Positions 16,792 to 25,304 are shown, numbered from the stretch's first letter. The stretch is DNA of 64,000 nucleotides from Micromonospora echinospora (GCF_900091495.1 NZ_LT607413.1:5347001-5411000), one strand, 5' to 3'. Numbers and translations are program-made. The notes: generated by a model from the sequence alone, not told the origin.

Positions 16792-18354
16792 TTATCCGGC
16801 GTAGGTCTCGAACTCGGCGATGCGCGGGGCGCCGGACGAGCTGTTGATCTTGAAGGTGATCTTGGTCAGCGAGGTCGGGGAGAAGGTGATCGTCCCCGCA
16901 CCGCTGCCGGAGGCCAGGACAGCGCCGGTGTCGTGGTTGACGAGCTGCCAGGAGCCGATGCTGCCCTGGGTGCCGGAGGGTTCCCGGATGACGACCCGGG
17001 CGACCCGGGTGGCGGAACCCCACTTGATCGAGATGGAGCCGGTCGCGCCGGCCGGCGACCAGTAGGTGCTCAGGCTGCCGTCCCGCACGTTGCCGTAGCT
17101 GGTCCCGTCGGCCTTGCTGGAGCCGTCGGAGCCGGCGCCGATACTGAGGTTGGTCCCGCTGGTCGGTCCGGGCGTGGGGCTGGTCGGGCCCGGGGTGGGG
17201 CTGGTCGGGCCGGGCGTCGGGCTGGTCGGTCCGGGCGTCGGGGTCTGCGGCGTGCAGTTGCCGTCCGACACCCGAAGGCCCTTGTTGGCGCCGGCCGTCT
17301 GCCGCACGACGTCCGGCACGCAGTTGGCCCCGTCGAGCCGGTAGGAGTACGGGATGCTGACGGTGGTGTTGGACTGCGGGTTGGGGCCGGCCGGGTAGTT
17401 GTCGGTGCCGGGGCTGGACCAGGTCACGTTGTCGAAGGTGTTGCCGCTGACCTGCCAGTAGCCGCGCTCGCTGGTGTAGAAGGTGCCCAGCACGTCCTTC
17501 GAGTTCTTGAAGTAGTTGTTGTCCACCTTGGCGCGCGCCCCGGCCCGGGAGTTGATGCCGGACTCGTAGAGGTTCACGTAGTGGTTGTTGTAGATGTGGG
17601 CGATGCCGCCGCGTAGCAGGGGCGTACGGGAGTCGATGTTCTCGTACAGGTTGTGGTGGTACGTGATGAAGCCGTTCGAGCGGTCGCTCTCACTGGAGCC
17701 GACCAGGCCGCCCCGGCCGGAGTTGCGCAGGATGCTGTAGGACAGGGTCACGTACTGGACGTTGTCCTTCATGTCGAAGAGGCCGTCGAAGCCCTCGTCC
17801 TCGCCGCCCGAGGCCTCCAGCGTGACGTGGTCGACCCAGACGTTGCGGACGGTGCTCTCCATGCCGATGGCGTCGCCGCCGTTGGACGTGGGCGAACCGG
17901 ACTTCTTCACGTTCCGGATGGTCACGTTCTGGATCACGATGTTGCTGGAGTCGCGGATGTGGATACCCAGCTGGTCGAAGATCGCGCCGCTGCCGACGCC
18001 GATGATCGTGACGTTGCTGATCTGCTTGAGCTCGATCACGCCGTCGGCGGTGTTGCAGCTGTCGCCCGACACCTTGCTGGTGTTGCCGTGGTTGATGGTC
18101 CCCTCGACCTGGATGATGATCGGGGTGCTGCTGCTGGGCCGGGTGCACAGGGCCGTGTGGATCGCGGTGCCCGTGGTGGCCCGTACCGTCTGGCCGCCCG
18201 TGCCGCCGGTGGTCCCACCGTTCTGGGTCGCGAACCCGGTGGCGCTGCCGGTCGCCGCCGATGCCTGGGGGATCGGTAGGGCCACGCAGATCGCGGCCCC
18301 GACGGCCGTGGTGGCCAATGCCGCGGAAAGTCGCAGTGCGACTGGTCGTCTCAT
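16792..18354 (-). CDS. Secreted pectate lyase (PL1 family) with C-terminal F5/8-type carbohydrate-binding domain
   Basis: A 520-residue secreted protein. A Sec signal peptide covers residues 1 to about 34, with cleavage after QASA. The catalytic beta-helix of polysaccharide lyase family 1 spans about 35-340, with family motifs VWVDHVTLEASGGEDEGFDG and a conserved Arg in SRTPLLRGG; the enzyme cleaves polygalacturonate by beta-elimination using Ca2+. A linker of four PTPGPTS repeats follows, then a discoidin/F5-8-like module (about 385-520) with YWSP, likely for carbohydrate binding. The ATG at 18354 is chosen because the signal peptide starts there with an AAGGCGAGG SD. A GGAAAGCGCTTTCC palindrome about 100 bases upstream suggests LacI-family control by plant sugars. 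Confidence 0.92.
   Translation of the reverse strand: MRRPVALRLSAALATTAVGAAICVALPIPQASAATGSATGFATQNGGTTGGTGGQTVRATTGTAIHTALCTRPSSSTPIIIQVEGTINHGNTSKVSGDSCNTADGVIELKQISNVTIIGVGSGAIFDQLGIHIRDSSNIVIQNVTIRNVKKSGSPTSNGGDAIGMESTVRNVWVDHVTLEASGGEDEGFDGLFDMKDNVQYVTLSYSILRNSGRGGLVGSSESDRSNGFITYHHNLYENIDSRTPLLRGGIAHIYNNHYVNLYESGINSRAGARAKVDNNYFKNSKDVLGTFYTSERGYWQVSGNTFDNVTWSSPGTDNYPAGPNPQSNTTVSIPYSYRLDGANCVPDVVRQTAGANKGLRVSDGNCTPQTPTPGPTSPTPGPTSPTPGPTSPTPGPTSGTNLSIGAGSDGSSKADGTSYGNVRDGSLSTYWSPAGATGSISIKWGSATRVARVVIREPSGTQGSIGSWQLVNHDTGAVLASGSGAGTITFSPTSLTKITFKINSSSGAPRIAEFETYAG
17158..17241 (-). repeat. Four tandem 21-bp repeats encoding the PTPGPTS linker
   Basis: Units at 17158-17178, 17179-17199, 17200-17220 and 17221-17241 differ at only a few third-codon positions. 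They encode the Pro/Thr/Gly linker between the lyase and its binding domain and could change copy number by slippage. Confidence 0.85.
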
Positions 18355-18449
18355 CTCGCCTCGCCTTTGTCGTGGTGGTGGTGCGTGCAGGTGCCGCAGG
18401 TGTCGCAGATGTCGCGCTCGGCACGCGGATGGGACGATCCGTGTGCATC

Positions 18450-18463
18450 GGAAAGCGCTTTCC
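18450..18463. promoter_or_regulatory. LacI-type operator palindrome
   Basis: The perfect 14-bp palindrome GGAAAGCGCTTTCC lies 96 bases upstream of the pectate lyase start, in the 302-base divergent region shared with the MFS gene (18355-18656). Operators of this form (central CGCT/AGCG in a symmetric A/T context) are typical of LacI-family sugar regulators in actinomycetes. No LacI gene is in the window. Apart from this site and the MerR-type promoter at 18620-18650, I see nothing else in the divergent region. Confidence 0.7.
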
Positions 18464-18619
18464 TTGTGAGCGAGAATAAAGAGGTGATTGTTGATATGGC
18501 AAGAGGACGGCTGGAACCGGCACCACCTGCGCGATAGGAACGCGTCCCGCGCCACGGGTGCGGTAGGCACGCATCCCGCGCCACCTTGCGGCGCAGGAGC
18601 GGGGCCGCGCGGGCGGTGG

Positions 18620-18650
18620 TTGACCCCGACGCGACGTCATGGTTTCCGAT
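18620..18650 (+). promoter_or_regulatory. MerR-type promoter of the MFS/MerR operon
   Basis: A -35 TTGACC (18620-18625), a 19-bp spacer and a -10-like TCCGAT (18645-18650) end six bases before the in-frame GTG at 18657. The spacer holds an imperfect dyad ACCCCGACG-CGA-CGTCATGGT (7 of 9 pairs). This suits autoregulation by the MerR protein encoded second in the operon, and it argues against the ATG at 18639, which lies inside the spacer. Confidence 0.5.
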
Positions 18651-18656
18651 GGCCGG

Positions 18657-19952
18657 GTGAACCGCACGTCGTCGGCGTATCTCGCCTCGTATGTCCTGTC
18701 GTTGCTCGGCAACTCCATCGCCGCCGTCGCCCTGCCGCTGATCGTCCTGGAGAGCACCGGAAGTGCCCTGGCCGCCGGGACCGTCGCGGTGGCCTCCGCG
18801 CTGCCCGCGGCGCTCGCCGGCCTGGTCATGGGCGTGGTGGTCGACCGGATCAACCGGCGGACGGCGTCGGTGCTCACCGACCTGGTCTCCGCGCTGTCGG
18901 TCGCCGCGCTGCCGGTGCTGGACTCGACGGTGGGACTGGCCCTGGGGTGGTTCGTCCTGTTCGCCGTCGTCGGGTCGTTCGGCGACGTGCCCGGCCTCAC
19001 CGCGCGGGAGGCGATGCTCCCGGCGGTCACCCAGGCCGGCGGGATGAGCGTCGAACGGCTGCTGGGCCTCCGGGAGGCCCTCGGCGCGGTGGTCCTGCTG
19101 GTCGGCCCCGCGGTGGCCGGCGCGATGATCGCGATCATTGACGGGCCGGCGGTCCTATGGGTCACCGCGGCGACGTCCGCGGCGGCCGCCCTCGTCACGG
19201 CGACCATTCCGCGCGAGATCGGCGCGACCGCCGCCCCCACCCGAGGGACCGGCCGGGTGCGCCTGCGGGACGGATGGCACACGCTGGCCCGGTCACCCTT
19301 CCTCCTGGCAACCACCGCCGTCAGCGCGGTCCTGGTGCTGGTGCTGAGCGGCTTCCAGGCCCTGGTGCTGCCGGTCCACTTCACCGTGATCGCCCGACCG
19401 GAGCTGCTCGGGTTCGTGCTCAGCGCGCTCGCTCTCGGCCTCCTGGCCGGCGGGGGACTGTACGCCGCAGTCGGAAGCCACGGCCGTCGGAGGACCTGGT
19501 TCCTCGCGGGTGTCGCCCTCACTGTCGCCGGGGCCGCCGCGATGGCGTCTCTCGCCACCCCGTGGGTCGTCCTCGCCGCCGTGGCCGTGGTCGGTCTCGG
19601 CAACGGTCTCTGCGGCAGCCTGCTGGGCGTGCTCATGGTCGAGCGGATCCCGGAGGGCATGCAGGGTCGCGTCCTGGGCACCCAGAACGCGATCCTCACC
19701 CTCGCGCCCGCCCTGGGCATCGGCGCTGCCGCGATCCTCACCGAGACGGCCGGGGCGGGCACGGCCGCGACCGCCCTCGCCGCCGTGTGGATCACCACCG
19801 GTGTCGTCGCGCTGTGGGCGAGGCCCCTGCGCGACCTGGAACGACCGAACTCCGGCGAGGAGGTCGTCGAGGGGCACCTGGTGGGCGCGGGCCAGGGGGA
19901 GCTCAGCGGCAGCCAGCCGCGTAGTCTGGAAGCGGAGGAAGCCGCACCGTGA
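18657..19952 (+). CDS. MFS transporter
   Basis: A 431-residue integral membrane protein with about 10-12 hydrophobic helices and the MFS motif A-like loop VDRINRRTASVLTD between helices 2 and 3. It resembles the macrolide/multidrug efflux group (MefA/NreB-like) in layout: long helices, few charges, ERIPEGMQGRV in the helix 10-11 loop. The stop overlaps the start of the MerR gene (GTGA), so the two are translationally coupled and the regulator probably senses the transporter's substrate. The start is set at GTG 18657 because the ATG at 18639 falls within the predicted 19-bp promoter spacer; if the promoter call is wrong the protein is six residues longer. The C-terminal tail is acidic and likely cytoplasmic. 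Confidence 0.88.
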   Translation: MNRTSSAYLASYVLSLLGNSIAAVALPLIVLESTGSALAAGTVAVASALPAALAGLVMGVVVDRINRRTASVLTDLVSALSVAALPVLDSTVGLALGWFVLFAVVGSFGDVPGLTAREAMLPAVTQAGGMSVERLLGLREALGAVVLLVGPAVAGAMIAIIDGPAVLWVTAATSAAAALVTATIPREIGATAAPTRGTGRVRLRDGWHTLARSPFLLATTAVSAVLVLVLSGFQALVLPVHFTVIARPELLGFVLSALALGLLAGGGLYAAVGSHGRRRTWFLAGVALTVAGAAAMASLATPWVVLAAVAVVGLGNGLCGSLLGVLMVERIPEGMQGRVLGTQNAILTLAPALGIGAAAILTETAGAGTAATALAAVWITTGVVALWARPLRDLERPNSGEEVVEGHLVGAGQGELSGSQPRSLEAEEAAP

Positions 19953-20692
19953 GCAGCAGTGAGATCGCGCGATTGGCCGGAGTCAGCGTCCGCACCCTGC
20001 GGCACTACCACCGGGTCGGCGTGCTCCCCGAGCCCAGGAGGCGCGCGAACGGCTACCGCGAGTACACCGTCCACGACCTGATCCTGCTGCTGCGCATCCG
20101 CCGCCTGACCGATCTCGGCCTGTCGCTCGACGAGATCCCGCCGCTGCTCGCCTCCCCCGACCGCGCCGGCTCCGTCCTCGACCAATTGGACGGTGAGCTG
20201 GCCGCGCAGATCGAGCGGCTCACCGCCCGCCGGGAGGCCATCGCCCGGCTCCGCGCGGCGGGAGCGAGCCCGGACACACCACCGGAACTGGCCGCTCTCG
20301 TCGCGATCACGAGCGCCCAGCCGGGCGTGACACCGGCCGCCGCCCAGCAGGACCGGGAGCTGATGACGCTCGTGCACCACACCCTCGACGAGGACGGCAG
20401 GCGGGCCCTGACGGAGTTCGCCACGGCGCTCGTCCACCCCGACCTGCTACCGGCGGCCACCTCCCTGGCGAACCGGTTCGGCGCGCTCGACGCCGAGACG
20501 CCGCAGGCCGAGGTCGACCAGCTCTTCGCGGACTACCAGCGCACGTTCGGGCACCTGGAGGACAGCCGCTTCGCCTCCTCCGAGGCGTCCCGGCTCGGTG
20601 CGCTCTTCGCGGACTACCAGAACCCCGGCTTCAACGACACCCAGCGCGCCTTCGTCGCGCGCTTCACCCATGGACCGGCCGACACCGCGTGA
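19949..20692 (+). CDS. MerR-family regulator, coupled to MFS transporter
   Basis: A 247-residue regulator. The MerR winged HTH covers residues about 1-70 (IARLAGVSVRTLRHYHRVGVLPEP, then YREYTVHDLILLLRIRRL), followed by a coiled-coil dimerisation helix with ERLTARREAIARL, and a C-terminal all-helical region of about 140 residues resembling TipA-S/antibiotic-recognition type effector domains. The GTG start overlaps the TGA of the MFS gene. It probably controls the shared promoter at 18620-18650 and induces the pump on binding a drug. It has no Cys-rich metal-binding loop, so a metal-sensing role is unlikely. Confidence 0.88.
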   Translation: MSSSEIARLAGVSVRTLRHYHRVGVLPEPRRRANGYREYTVHDLILLLRIRRLTDLGLSLDEIPPLLASPDRAGSVLDQLDGELAAQIERLTARREAIARLRAAGASPDTPPELAALVAITSAQPGVTPAAAQQDRELMTLVHHTLDEDGRRALTEFATALVHPDLLPAATSLANRFGALDAETPQAEVDQLFADYQRTFGHLEDSRFASSEASRLGALFADYQNPGFNDTQRAFVARFTHGPADTA

Positions 20693-20748
20693 CCCCGCCG
20701 GCCGGCAGTGCCGCGCCGCCGTGTTCGTGTGGTCGTGGTCCGTGCCGG

Positions 20749-21117
20749 TCAGCGGGTCGCGGCCCCGGGCAGGGGCTCCAGCCGTTCACGGCCGGGGGTG
20801 AGCCGGAAGCGGCGCGGCCCGTCGACGCCGTCGACCTGCCAGCCCGCGTCGCGTGCCGCCCGGACCAGCTCCGCGACCAGTTGCGGGGTGACCGGGGTCA
20901 GGGAGAACACCTCGGCCACCCGGCCCGGGGGCGCGGTGACGATCGGGCCGAAGTTCAGCCACGGATCGTCGAAGGCCACCCGGACCTCCAACGGGGCGCC
21001 CCGCCGGGTCACGGTGTGCCAGACCCGGACGACGACGTGGCCGGGGTCGAGATGACGGACGACCCATCGGTAGTCGACACCGTCGACGTGGATCCTCCGC
21101 TGGCGGGTCCTGGCCAT
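20749..21117 (-). CDS. Conserved hypothetical protein, about 122 residues
   Basis: A small soluble protein rich in Arg, Val and Trp with alternating strands (VDGVDYRWVVRHLDPGHVVVRVWH). The reading frame has the strong third-position GC of neighbouring genes and no rival frame, so it is probably real. I do not recognise a domain. The ATG at 21117 (MARTRQRRI) is a reasonable start; an in-frame upstream codon at 21174 would add 19 basic residues. It lies downstream of the siderophore operon's terminator hairpin on the same strand and may have its own promoter. No function can be assigned. Confidence 0.6.
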   Translation of the reverse strand: MARTRQRRIHVDGVDYRWVVRHLDPGHVVVRVWHTVTRRGAPLEVRVAFDDPWLNFGPIVTAPPGRVAEVFSLTPVTPQLVAELVRAARDAGWQVDGVDGPRRFRLTPGRERLEPLPGAATR

Positions 21118-21190
21118 GGTGCGAGGGGAGGCAGTCGCGCCGTCGGCGCGGTAGCGGAATTCCCGCCGGACCACCGGGGCCGGGACACAG

Positions 21191-21234
21191 CCGTGGTGGC
21201 CCGGCCGGCACCGGGAACCGGAGGGCCACCACGG
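21191..21234 (-). terminator. Terminator of the siderophore uptake operon
   Basis: A perfect 12-bp stem (21191-21202 with 21223-21234) with a 20-base loop begins 19 bases beyond the stop of the binding-protein gene. It would end the operon before the small gene at 20749-21117, whose start lies a further 74 bases on. Confidence 0.65.
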
Positions 21235-21253
21235 GCGGTACGTGGAACTAGGG

Positions 21254-22198
21254 TCAGGCAGCCAGGTGCTTCTGGAGGTCGTCGAGGATCGCGTTGGCGG
21301 CGCCGACGCCGATGCCGGTCATCCAGACCTCGTCGGAGACCACGTACGTCTTGCCGGCCTTGACGGCCGACAGGCCCTTCCAGAGCGTACCGCCGGTGAT
21401 CTTGGTCTGCTCGGTGGTGCCCTTCTGGCCGTACGCGGTCACGAAGATGACGTCACCGTCGACCTCGCTGACCCGCTCGGGGCTCACCCGGTCCATCCGC
21501 TTGTCCTCCTTGCCGGCGAGCAGCTGCCGCTCGGGCCGGCCCAGGCCGGTGTCGCCGATGACGATGCCGGAGAACGAGTCGGGTCCGTACACCCGGATCT
21601 CGGTCGGCATGAACCGGACGATGGAGATCCGGCGGGTGGCGGCGTCACCGAGGTCGGCGCCGAACTTCTCGGCCCGCGCCTCGTACTGCGCGAGCAGATC
21701 CTTGGCCTGCTGCTCCTTGCCGAGCGCCGCGCCGTCGAAGAGGAAGTTCTCCTTCCAGGTGATGCCGACCATCTCGGTGAAGACCGTCGGCGCGATGGCG
21801 CTCAGCTCGTCGTAGAACTTCTCCTGGCGGAACTTGCTGCCGAGGATGAGGTCGGGCTTGAGCGCGGTGATCGCCTCCAGGTCGGGCTCGGTGAGGACAC
21901 CGACCTCCTTGATGCCGGCGAGCTTCTCCTCGCCGAAGTAGGTCGGCCAACTCCTCGCCTCACCGGCGGTGGCCGCGCCGACCGGTGTGACACCGAGTGT
22001 CAACGCGGTGTCGATCTTGTCTGTGTCGAGGACGACGACCCGCTTGGGTTCGACCGGGACCTTGGTGGTGCCCATGACGTGGGTGATCTCCCGGGTCTGG
22101 CCGCCGGCGGTGTCGGCGACCGGGTCGCTCTCACCACAGGCGGTGAGTCCGACGCCGAGGGCGGCGGCCGCGGCGAGAGCGGCGACGAGACGACGCAT
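21254..22198 (-). CDS. Siderophore ABC transporter substrate-binding lipoprotein (FepB/FecB type)
   Basis: A 314-residue lipoprotein. The signal peptide ends in a lipobox LTAC, with Cys21 as the lipidation site. The Peripla_BP_2 fold follows, with VVLDTDKIDTALTLGV near the start, a helical backbone around residues 150-180 and the C-lobe strand VDGDVIFVTAYG. This family binds ferric siderophores or haem on the cell surface and delivers them to FecCD permeases. The start at 22198 overlaps the upstream ATPase stop by one base (TGATG). It is the last gene of a four-gene iron-uptake operon. The siderophore type cannot be told from sequence and no siderophore synthesis genes are present here. Confidence 0.93.
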   Translation of the reverse strand: MRRLVAALAAAAALGVGLTACGESDPVADTAGGQTREITHVMGTTKVPVEPKRVVVLDTDKIDTALTLGVTPVGAATAGEARSWPTYFGEEKLAGIKEVGVLTEPDLEAITALKPDLILGSKFRQEKFYDELSAIAPTVFTEMVGITWKENFLFDGAALGKEQQAKDLLAQYEARAEKFGADLGDAATRRISIVRFMPTEIRVYGPDSFSGIVIGDTGLGRPERQLLAGKEDKRMDRVSPERVSEVDGDVIFVTAYGQKGTTEQTKITGGTLWKGLSAVKAGKTYVVSDEVWMTGIGVGAANAILDDLQKHLAA

Positions 22199-23082
22199 CA
22201 GGTTCCTTCCGAGGGGTACGAGCCGGCGAGAGCCTCCTCGCCGGCGACGGGTACGGCGCCGGACGATCCGGCGGCCGAGGTGCCGGCACCGACGGCCAGC
22301 GTGGGAGTGGTCAGGGCGGGCACCACCAGCGGAGCGCCGGTCACCGGACAGGGCACGACCACACAGTCGAGCCCGAACACGTCGCGGACCAGGTCGGCGG
22401 TGAGGATCTCCCGTGGTGGTCCGGCCGCCACCACGGCACCGGACCGCATCGCGATCAGATGATCGGCGTAGCGGGCGGCCTGGTTGAGGTCGTGCAGCAC
22501 GGCGACGACGGTGCGGCCACGCTCGACGCGCAGCCGGTGCAGCAGGTCCAGGACCTCCACCTGGTGAGCCAGGTCGAGGAAGGTGGTCGGCTCGTCCAGC
22601 AGCAGCGCCTCGGTGTCCTGGGCGAGGGTCATCGCGATCCATGCCCGTTGCCGCTGGCCGCCGGAGAGGGAGTCCACCGGCCGGGTCGCGAGGTCGGCGA
22701 CGTTGGCCAACGCCATCGCCCGGTCCACCGCGGCGGCGTCCTGCTCCGACCACTGCCGCCACCAGCGCTGGTACGGCTGCCGTCCGCGACCGACCAGGTC
22801 GGCCACGGTGACACCCTCCGGCACCAGCGGGCTCTGCGGCAGCACACCGAGTCGGCGGGCCACCTCTCTCGTGGGCAGCTCCCGGATGGCCGCGCCGTCC
22901 AGCAGCACGGTGCCCCGCCGTGGCGTGAGCAGCCGGGCCATCGTCCGCAGCAGGGTCGACTTGCCGCAGGCGTTCGGCCCGACGACGACCGTGAAGGCGT
23001 TGGCGGGCAGGTCCAGGTCCAGCCCGTCCAGCACGGTCCGCTCGTCGTAGCCGGCGACCAGGTCGCGGGTGGAGAGCATCAC
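22198..23082 (-). CDS. Siderophore ABC transporter ATP-binding protein (FepC type)
   Basis: A 294-residue ATPase of the iron-chelate uptake family. Motifs: Walker A GPNACGKST, with Ala-Cys instead of the usual Gly-Ala/Ser; signature LSGGQRQRAWIAM; Walker B ALLLDEPTTFLD; H-loop VLHDLNQAARYAD. The C-terminal about 50 residues after VVVPCPVTGAPLVVP are a Gly/Ala/Ser/Pro-rich extension beyond the usual end. It pairs with the two FecCD permeases encoded upstream in the operon and the binding protein downstream. The gap to the preceding permease gene is 55 bases, the largest in the operon. Confidence 0.93.
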   Translation of the reverse strand: MMLSTRDLVAGYDERTVLDGLDLDLPANAFTVVVGPNACGKSTLLRTMARLLTPRRGTVLLDGAAIRELPTREVARRLGVLPQSPLVPEGVTVADLVGRGRQPYQRWWRQWSEQDAAAVDRAMALANVADLATRPVDSLSGGQRQRAWIAMTLAQDTEALLLDEPTTFLDLAHQVEVLDLLHRLRVERGRTVVAVLHDLNQAARYADHLIAMRSGAVVAAGPPREILTADLVRDVFGLDCVVVPCPVTGAPLVVPALTTPTLAVGAGTSAAGSSGAVPVAGEEALAGSYPSEGT

Positions 23083-23137
23083 GCCTCCTCGTGGGGATCG
23101 ACAGGGGGTGTGGCGGGACGTCGGTCACCAGCGGTGC

Positions 23138-24223
23138 TCACCGCGACCTCCGGTGGCCCCGCAGCAGCATGTAGATCAGGTAGGGGCCGCCGATCGCGGC
23201 GGTCAGCACACCGGCCGGCAGCTGGGTCGGCGCGAAGAGCCGCCGGGCCGCCAGGTCGGCCAGCACCAGCAGCAGGGCCCCGAACAGCGCGGAACACAGC
23301 AGCGGGGGCCGGTCCGCCCGCACCAGCCGCCGCGCCACCTGCGGCGCGACCAGGGCGACGAAGTCGACCGCGCCGACCTGGGCGGTGACCATCGCGGCGC
23401 AGAGCACACCGGTGCCGGCGAGCCCGATCCGGCGGGCCACCGGACGCAGCCCGATGCCCCGGGCGGTGTCGTCGTCCAGCGAGGTGCTGTTCAGTGCCCA
23501 GCCGGCCCAGAGCAGCACCGGCAGCAGGACGAGCAGCGTGGCGGCGATCCAGGCGGTCTCCGTCCAGCCCCGGCCGGCGAGCGTGCCGATCAGCCAGACC
23601 TGCGCCCGCAGCCCGTCGATCGGGTCGGCGGTGAGCATGACCACCTCGGTCAGCGCCCGCAGGGCGAAGGCGACCGCCACGCCGGCCAGCACGAACCGCT
23701 GGGCGGCGAGTCCGTGCCGGGCGCCGAGGGCGAGCACCAGGGCGGCGGCGACCAGGCCGCCGGTCAGCGCCGCCGGGGCGACCAGCACGGCGGCGGCGCC
23801 ACCGGTCAGGGCGATGGTCGCGGCGAGCCCCGCCCCCTGGGTGATGCCGATGACGTCCGGACTCGCGAGGGGGTTGCGGGAGACGCTCTGGATCAGCGTG
23901 CCGGCCACCCCGAACGCCGCGCCGGCCACCGCCGCCAGCACGAGTCGGGGCAGCCGCAGCTCCAGGACGACCAGGTCGTACGGGGTGCCGGCGCCGGCGA
24001 GCGCCCGCAGGACGTCAGGCGCGGCGACGTACGGGGTGCCGACGGAGAGGCTCAGCAGCATGGCGACCGCCAGCAGCGCGGTCAACGCGGCGGCGACCAG
24101 CACCGAGCGGCGTCGGACCTGCACCCCCACCGGCCCGGCCCGCAGCAGCCAGCGGCCGGGCAGCCTGCGGGTAACGTCCGGCGCGGCGGAGCCCCGCCCG
24201 GCGCGCTCGGCGGCAGCGGTCAC
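23138..24223 (-). CDS. FecCD-family siderophore permease (FepG type)
   Basis: A 361-residue permease with about ten hydrophobic helices. FecCD signatures are visible: LRLPRLVLAAVAGAAFGVAGTLIQ, NPLASPDVIGITQGAG, and the C-terminal GAVDFVALVAPQVARRLVRAD with TQLPAGVLTAAIGGPYLIYML. It forms a heterodimer with the permease encoded just upstream. The GTG at 24223 overlaps that gene's TGA (GTGA), which fixes the start; longer in-frame upstream sequence is an antisense-like extension into the previous gene. It functions in ferric-siderophore import across the membrane. Confidence 0.92.
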   Translation of the reverse strand: MTAAAERAGRGSAAPDVTRRLPGRWLLRAGPVGVQVRRRSVLVAAALTALLAVAMLLSLSVGTPYVAAPDVLRALAGAGTPYDLVVLELRLPRLVLAAVAGAAFGVAGTLIQSVSRNPLASPDVIGITQGAGLAATIALTGGAAAVLVAPAALTGGLVAAALVLALGARHGLAAQRFVLAGVAVAFALRALTEVVMLTADPIDGLRAQVWLIGTLAGRGWTETAWIAATLLVLLPVLLWAGWALNSTSLDDDTARGIGLRPVARRIGLAGTGVLCAAMVTAQVGAVDFVALVAPQVARRLVRADRPPLLCSALFGALLLVLADLAARRLFAPTQLPAGVLTAAIGGPYLIYMLLRGHRRSR

Positions 24224-25266
24224 GCGGTCACCAACCGGGCACGGCGGACCAGGACGGCGAGCAGGGGCGCGCCGATCAGGGCGGTGACGATGCCGGCGGG
24301 TATCTCCCCGGGCGGGGCGACCAGCCGGCCGACGACGTCGGCACCGAGCAGCAACGCCGGCCCGAGCAGCGCGGAGACCGCGAGGGTCCACCGGTGGTCG
24401 GCGCCCACCAGGGCACGGGCCAGGTGCGGCACGGCCAACCCGACGAACGCGATCGGCCCGGCGGCCGCGACGGCGGCCCCGGTCAGCAGCACGGCGGCCG
24501 CGCCTCCGCCGACGCGGACCAGGCCGATCCGGTGGCCCAGGCCCCGGGCCACGTCGTCGCCGAGGGCGAGCGCGTCCAGGCCCCGGGCGACCAGGGCCGC
24601 CAGCGCCAGCCCGGCCAGCACGAACGGAAGGACCTGCGCGGCGACGGAGAGGTCCCGCCCGGCCAGCCCGCCGACCACCCAGAACCGGTACTCCTCGAAG
24701 GTCCGGGCGTCGATGCTGAGCAGCGCGTACACCACGGAGGCGAGACTCGCGTCCAGGGCCGCGCCGACCAGCGCCAGGGTGACCGGGCTGGCGCCCTCCC
24801 GGGCGCGGGCCGCCACGGCGAGGACCAGCAACCCGGCGAGGACCGCGCCGCCGATGCCGAACCACACGTACCCGGCCAGCGTGCCGACACCGAACACGGA
24901 GATGGCCAGCACCACGCCGAACGACGCGCCGGCGCTGATGCCGAGGATCCGGGGTTCGGCGAGCGGGTTACGGGTGAGGGCCTGGAGGAGCACCCCGGCC
25001 ACCGCGAGCGCCAGGCCGACGGCGAGGCCGAGCGCGGTACGCGGCATGCGCAGCTCGCGGACGATGGTGCTCGCCTCGCCGCCGTCCGGGGCGACCAGCG
25101 CGTGCCACACCTGGTCCACGCCGAGCGGGCGGCTGCCGAGGGCGAAACTGACCAGCACGGCGACGAGCAGCACGACGGCGGCCACGAGGGTGACCGCGAG
25201 ACGGCGGCCACTCCGGGCACCGGTGCGGTGGCCGGCGGCGGCCGGCGGGCTGACGAGGGCGGTCAC
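24220..25266 (-). CDS. FecCD-family siderophore permease (FepD type), first gene of the iron-uptake operon
   Basis: A 348-residue permease with about ten helices. Signatures: LRMPRTALGLAVGLALAVAGVLLQ, NPLAEPRILGISAGAS, and GPIAFVGLAVPHLARALVGAD with GEIPAGIVTALIGAPLL near the end. The GTG at 25266 has GGGAG four bases upstream. A 19-bp iron box lies 20-38 bases upstream, overlapping the expected promoter, so the operon (this gene, 24223-23138, 23082-22198, 22198-21254) should be repressed by DmdR/IdeR when iron is plentiful. Confidence 0.93.
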   Translation of the reverse strand: MTALVSPPAAAGHRTGARSGRRLAVTLVAAVVLLVAVLVSFALGSRPLGVDQVWHALVAPDGGEASTIVRELRMPRTALGLAVGLALAVAGVLLQALTRNPLAEPRILGISAGASFGVVLAISVFGVGTLAGYVWFGIGGAVLAGLLVLAVAARAREGASPVTLALVGAALDASLASVVYALLSIDARTFEEYRFWVVGGLAGRDLSVAAQVLPFVLAGLALAALVARGLDALALGDDVARGLGHRIGLVRVGGGAAAVLLTGAAVAAAGPIAFVGLAVPHLARALVGADHRWTLAVSALLGPALLLGADVVGRLVAPPGEIPAGIVTALIGAPLLAVLVRRARLVTA

Positions 25267-25285
25267 GGGTCTCCCACGAGCGAGA

Positions 25286-25304
25286 TTAGGGTCGCCTTAC
25301 CTTA
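25286..25304. promoter_or_regulatory. Iron box (DmdR/IdeR operator)
   Basis: On the minus strand, TAAGGTAAGGCGACCCTAA matches the actinobacterial iron-box consensus at 14 of 19 positions by my count. It lies directly upstream of the siderophore-uptake operon. The remaining DNA up to 25421 holds the 3' flank of the response-regulator gene and no other signal I can support. Confidence 0.8.

Noticed and set aside
17158..17241. The 21-bp repeats as a short CRISPR-like array
   Set aside because: The units are directly abutting without spacers and encode an in-frame Pro/Thr/Gly linker.
22201..23128. An N-terminal extension of the siderophore-binding protein into the ATPase gene
   Set aside because: The frame is open only because of GC bias; the lipoprotein signal peptide and TGATG coupling place the start at 22198.
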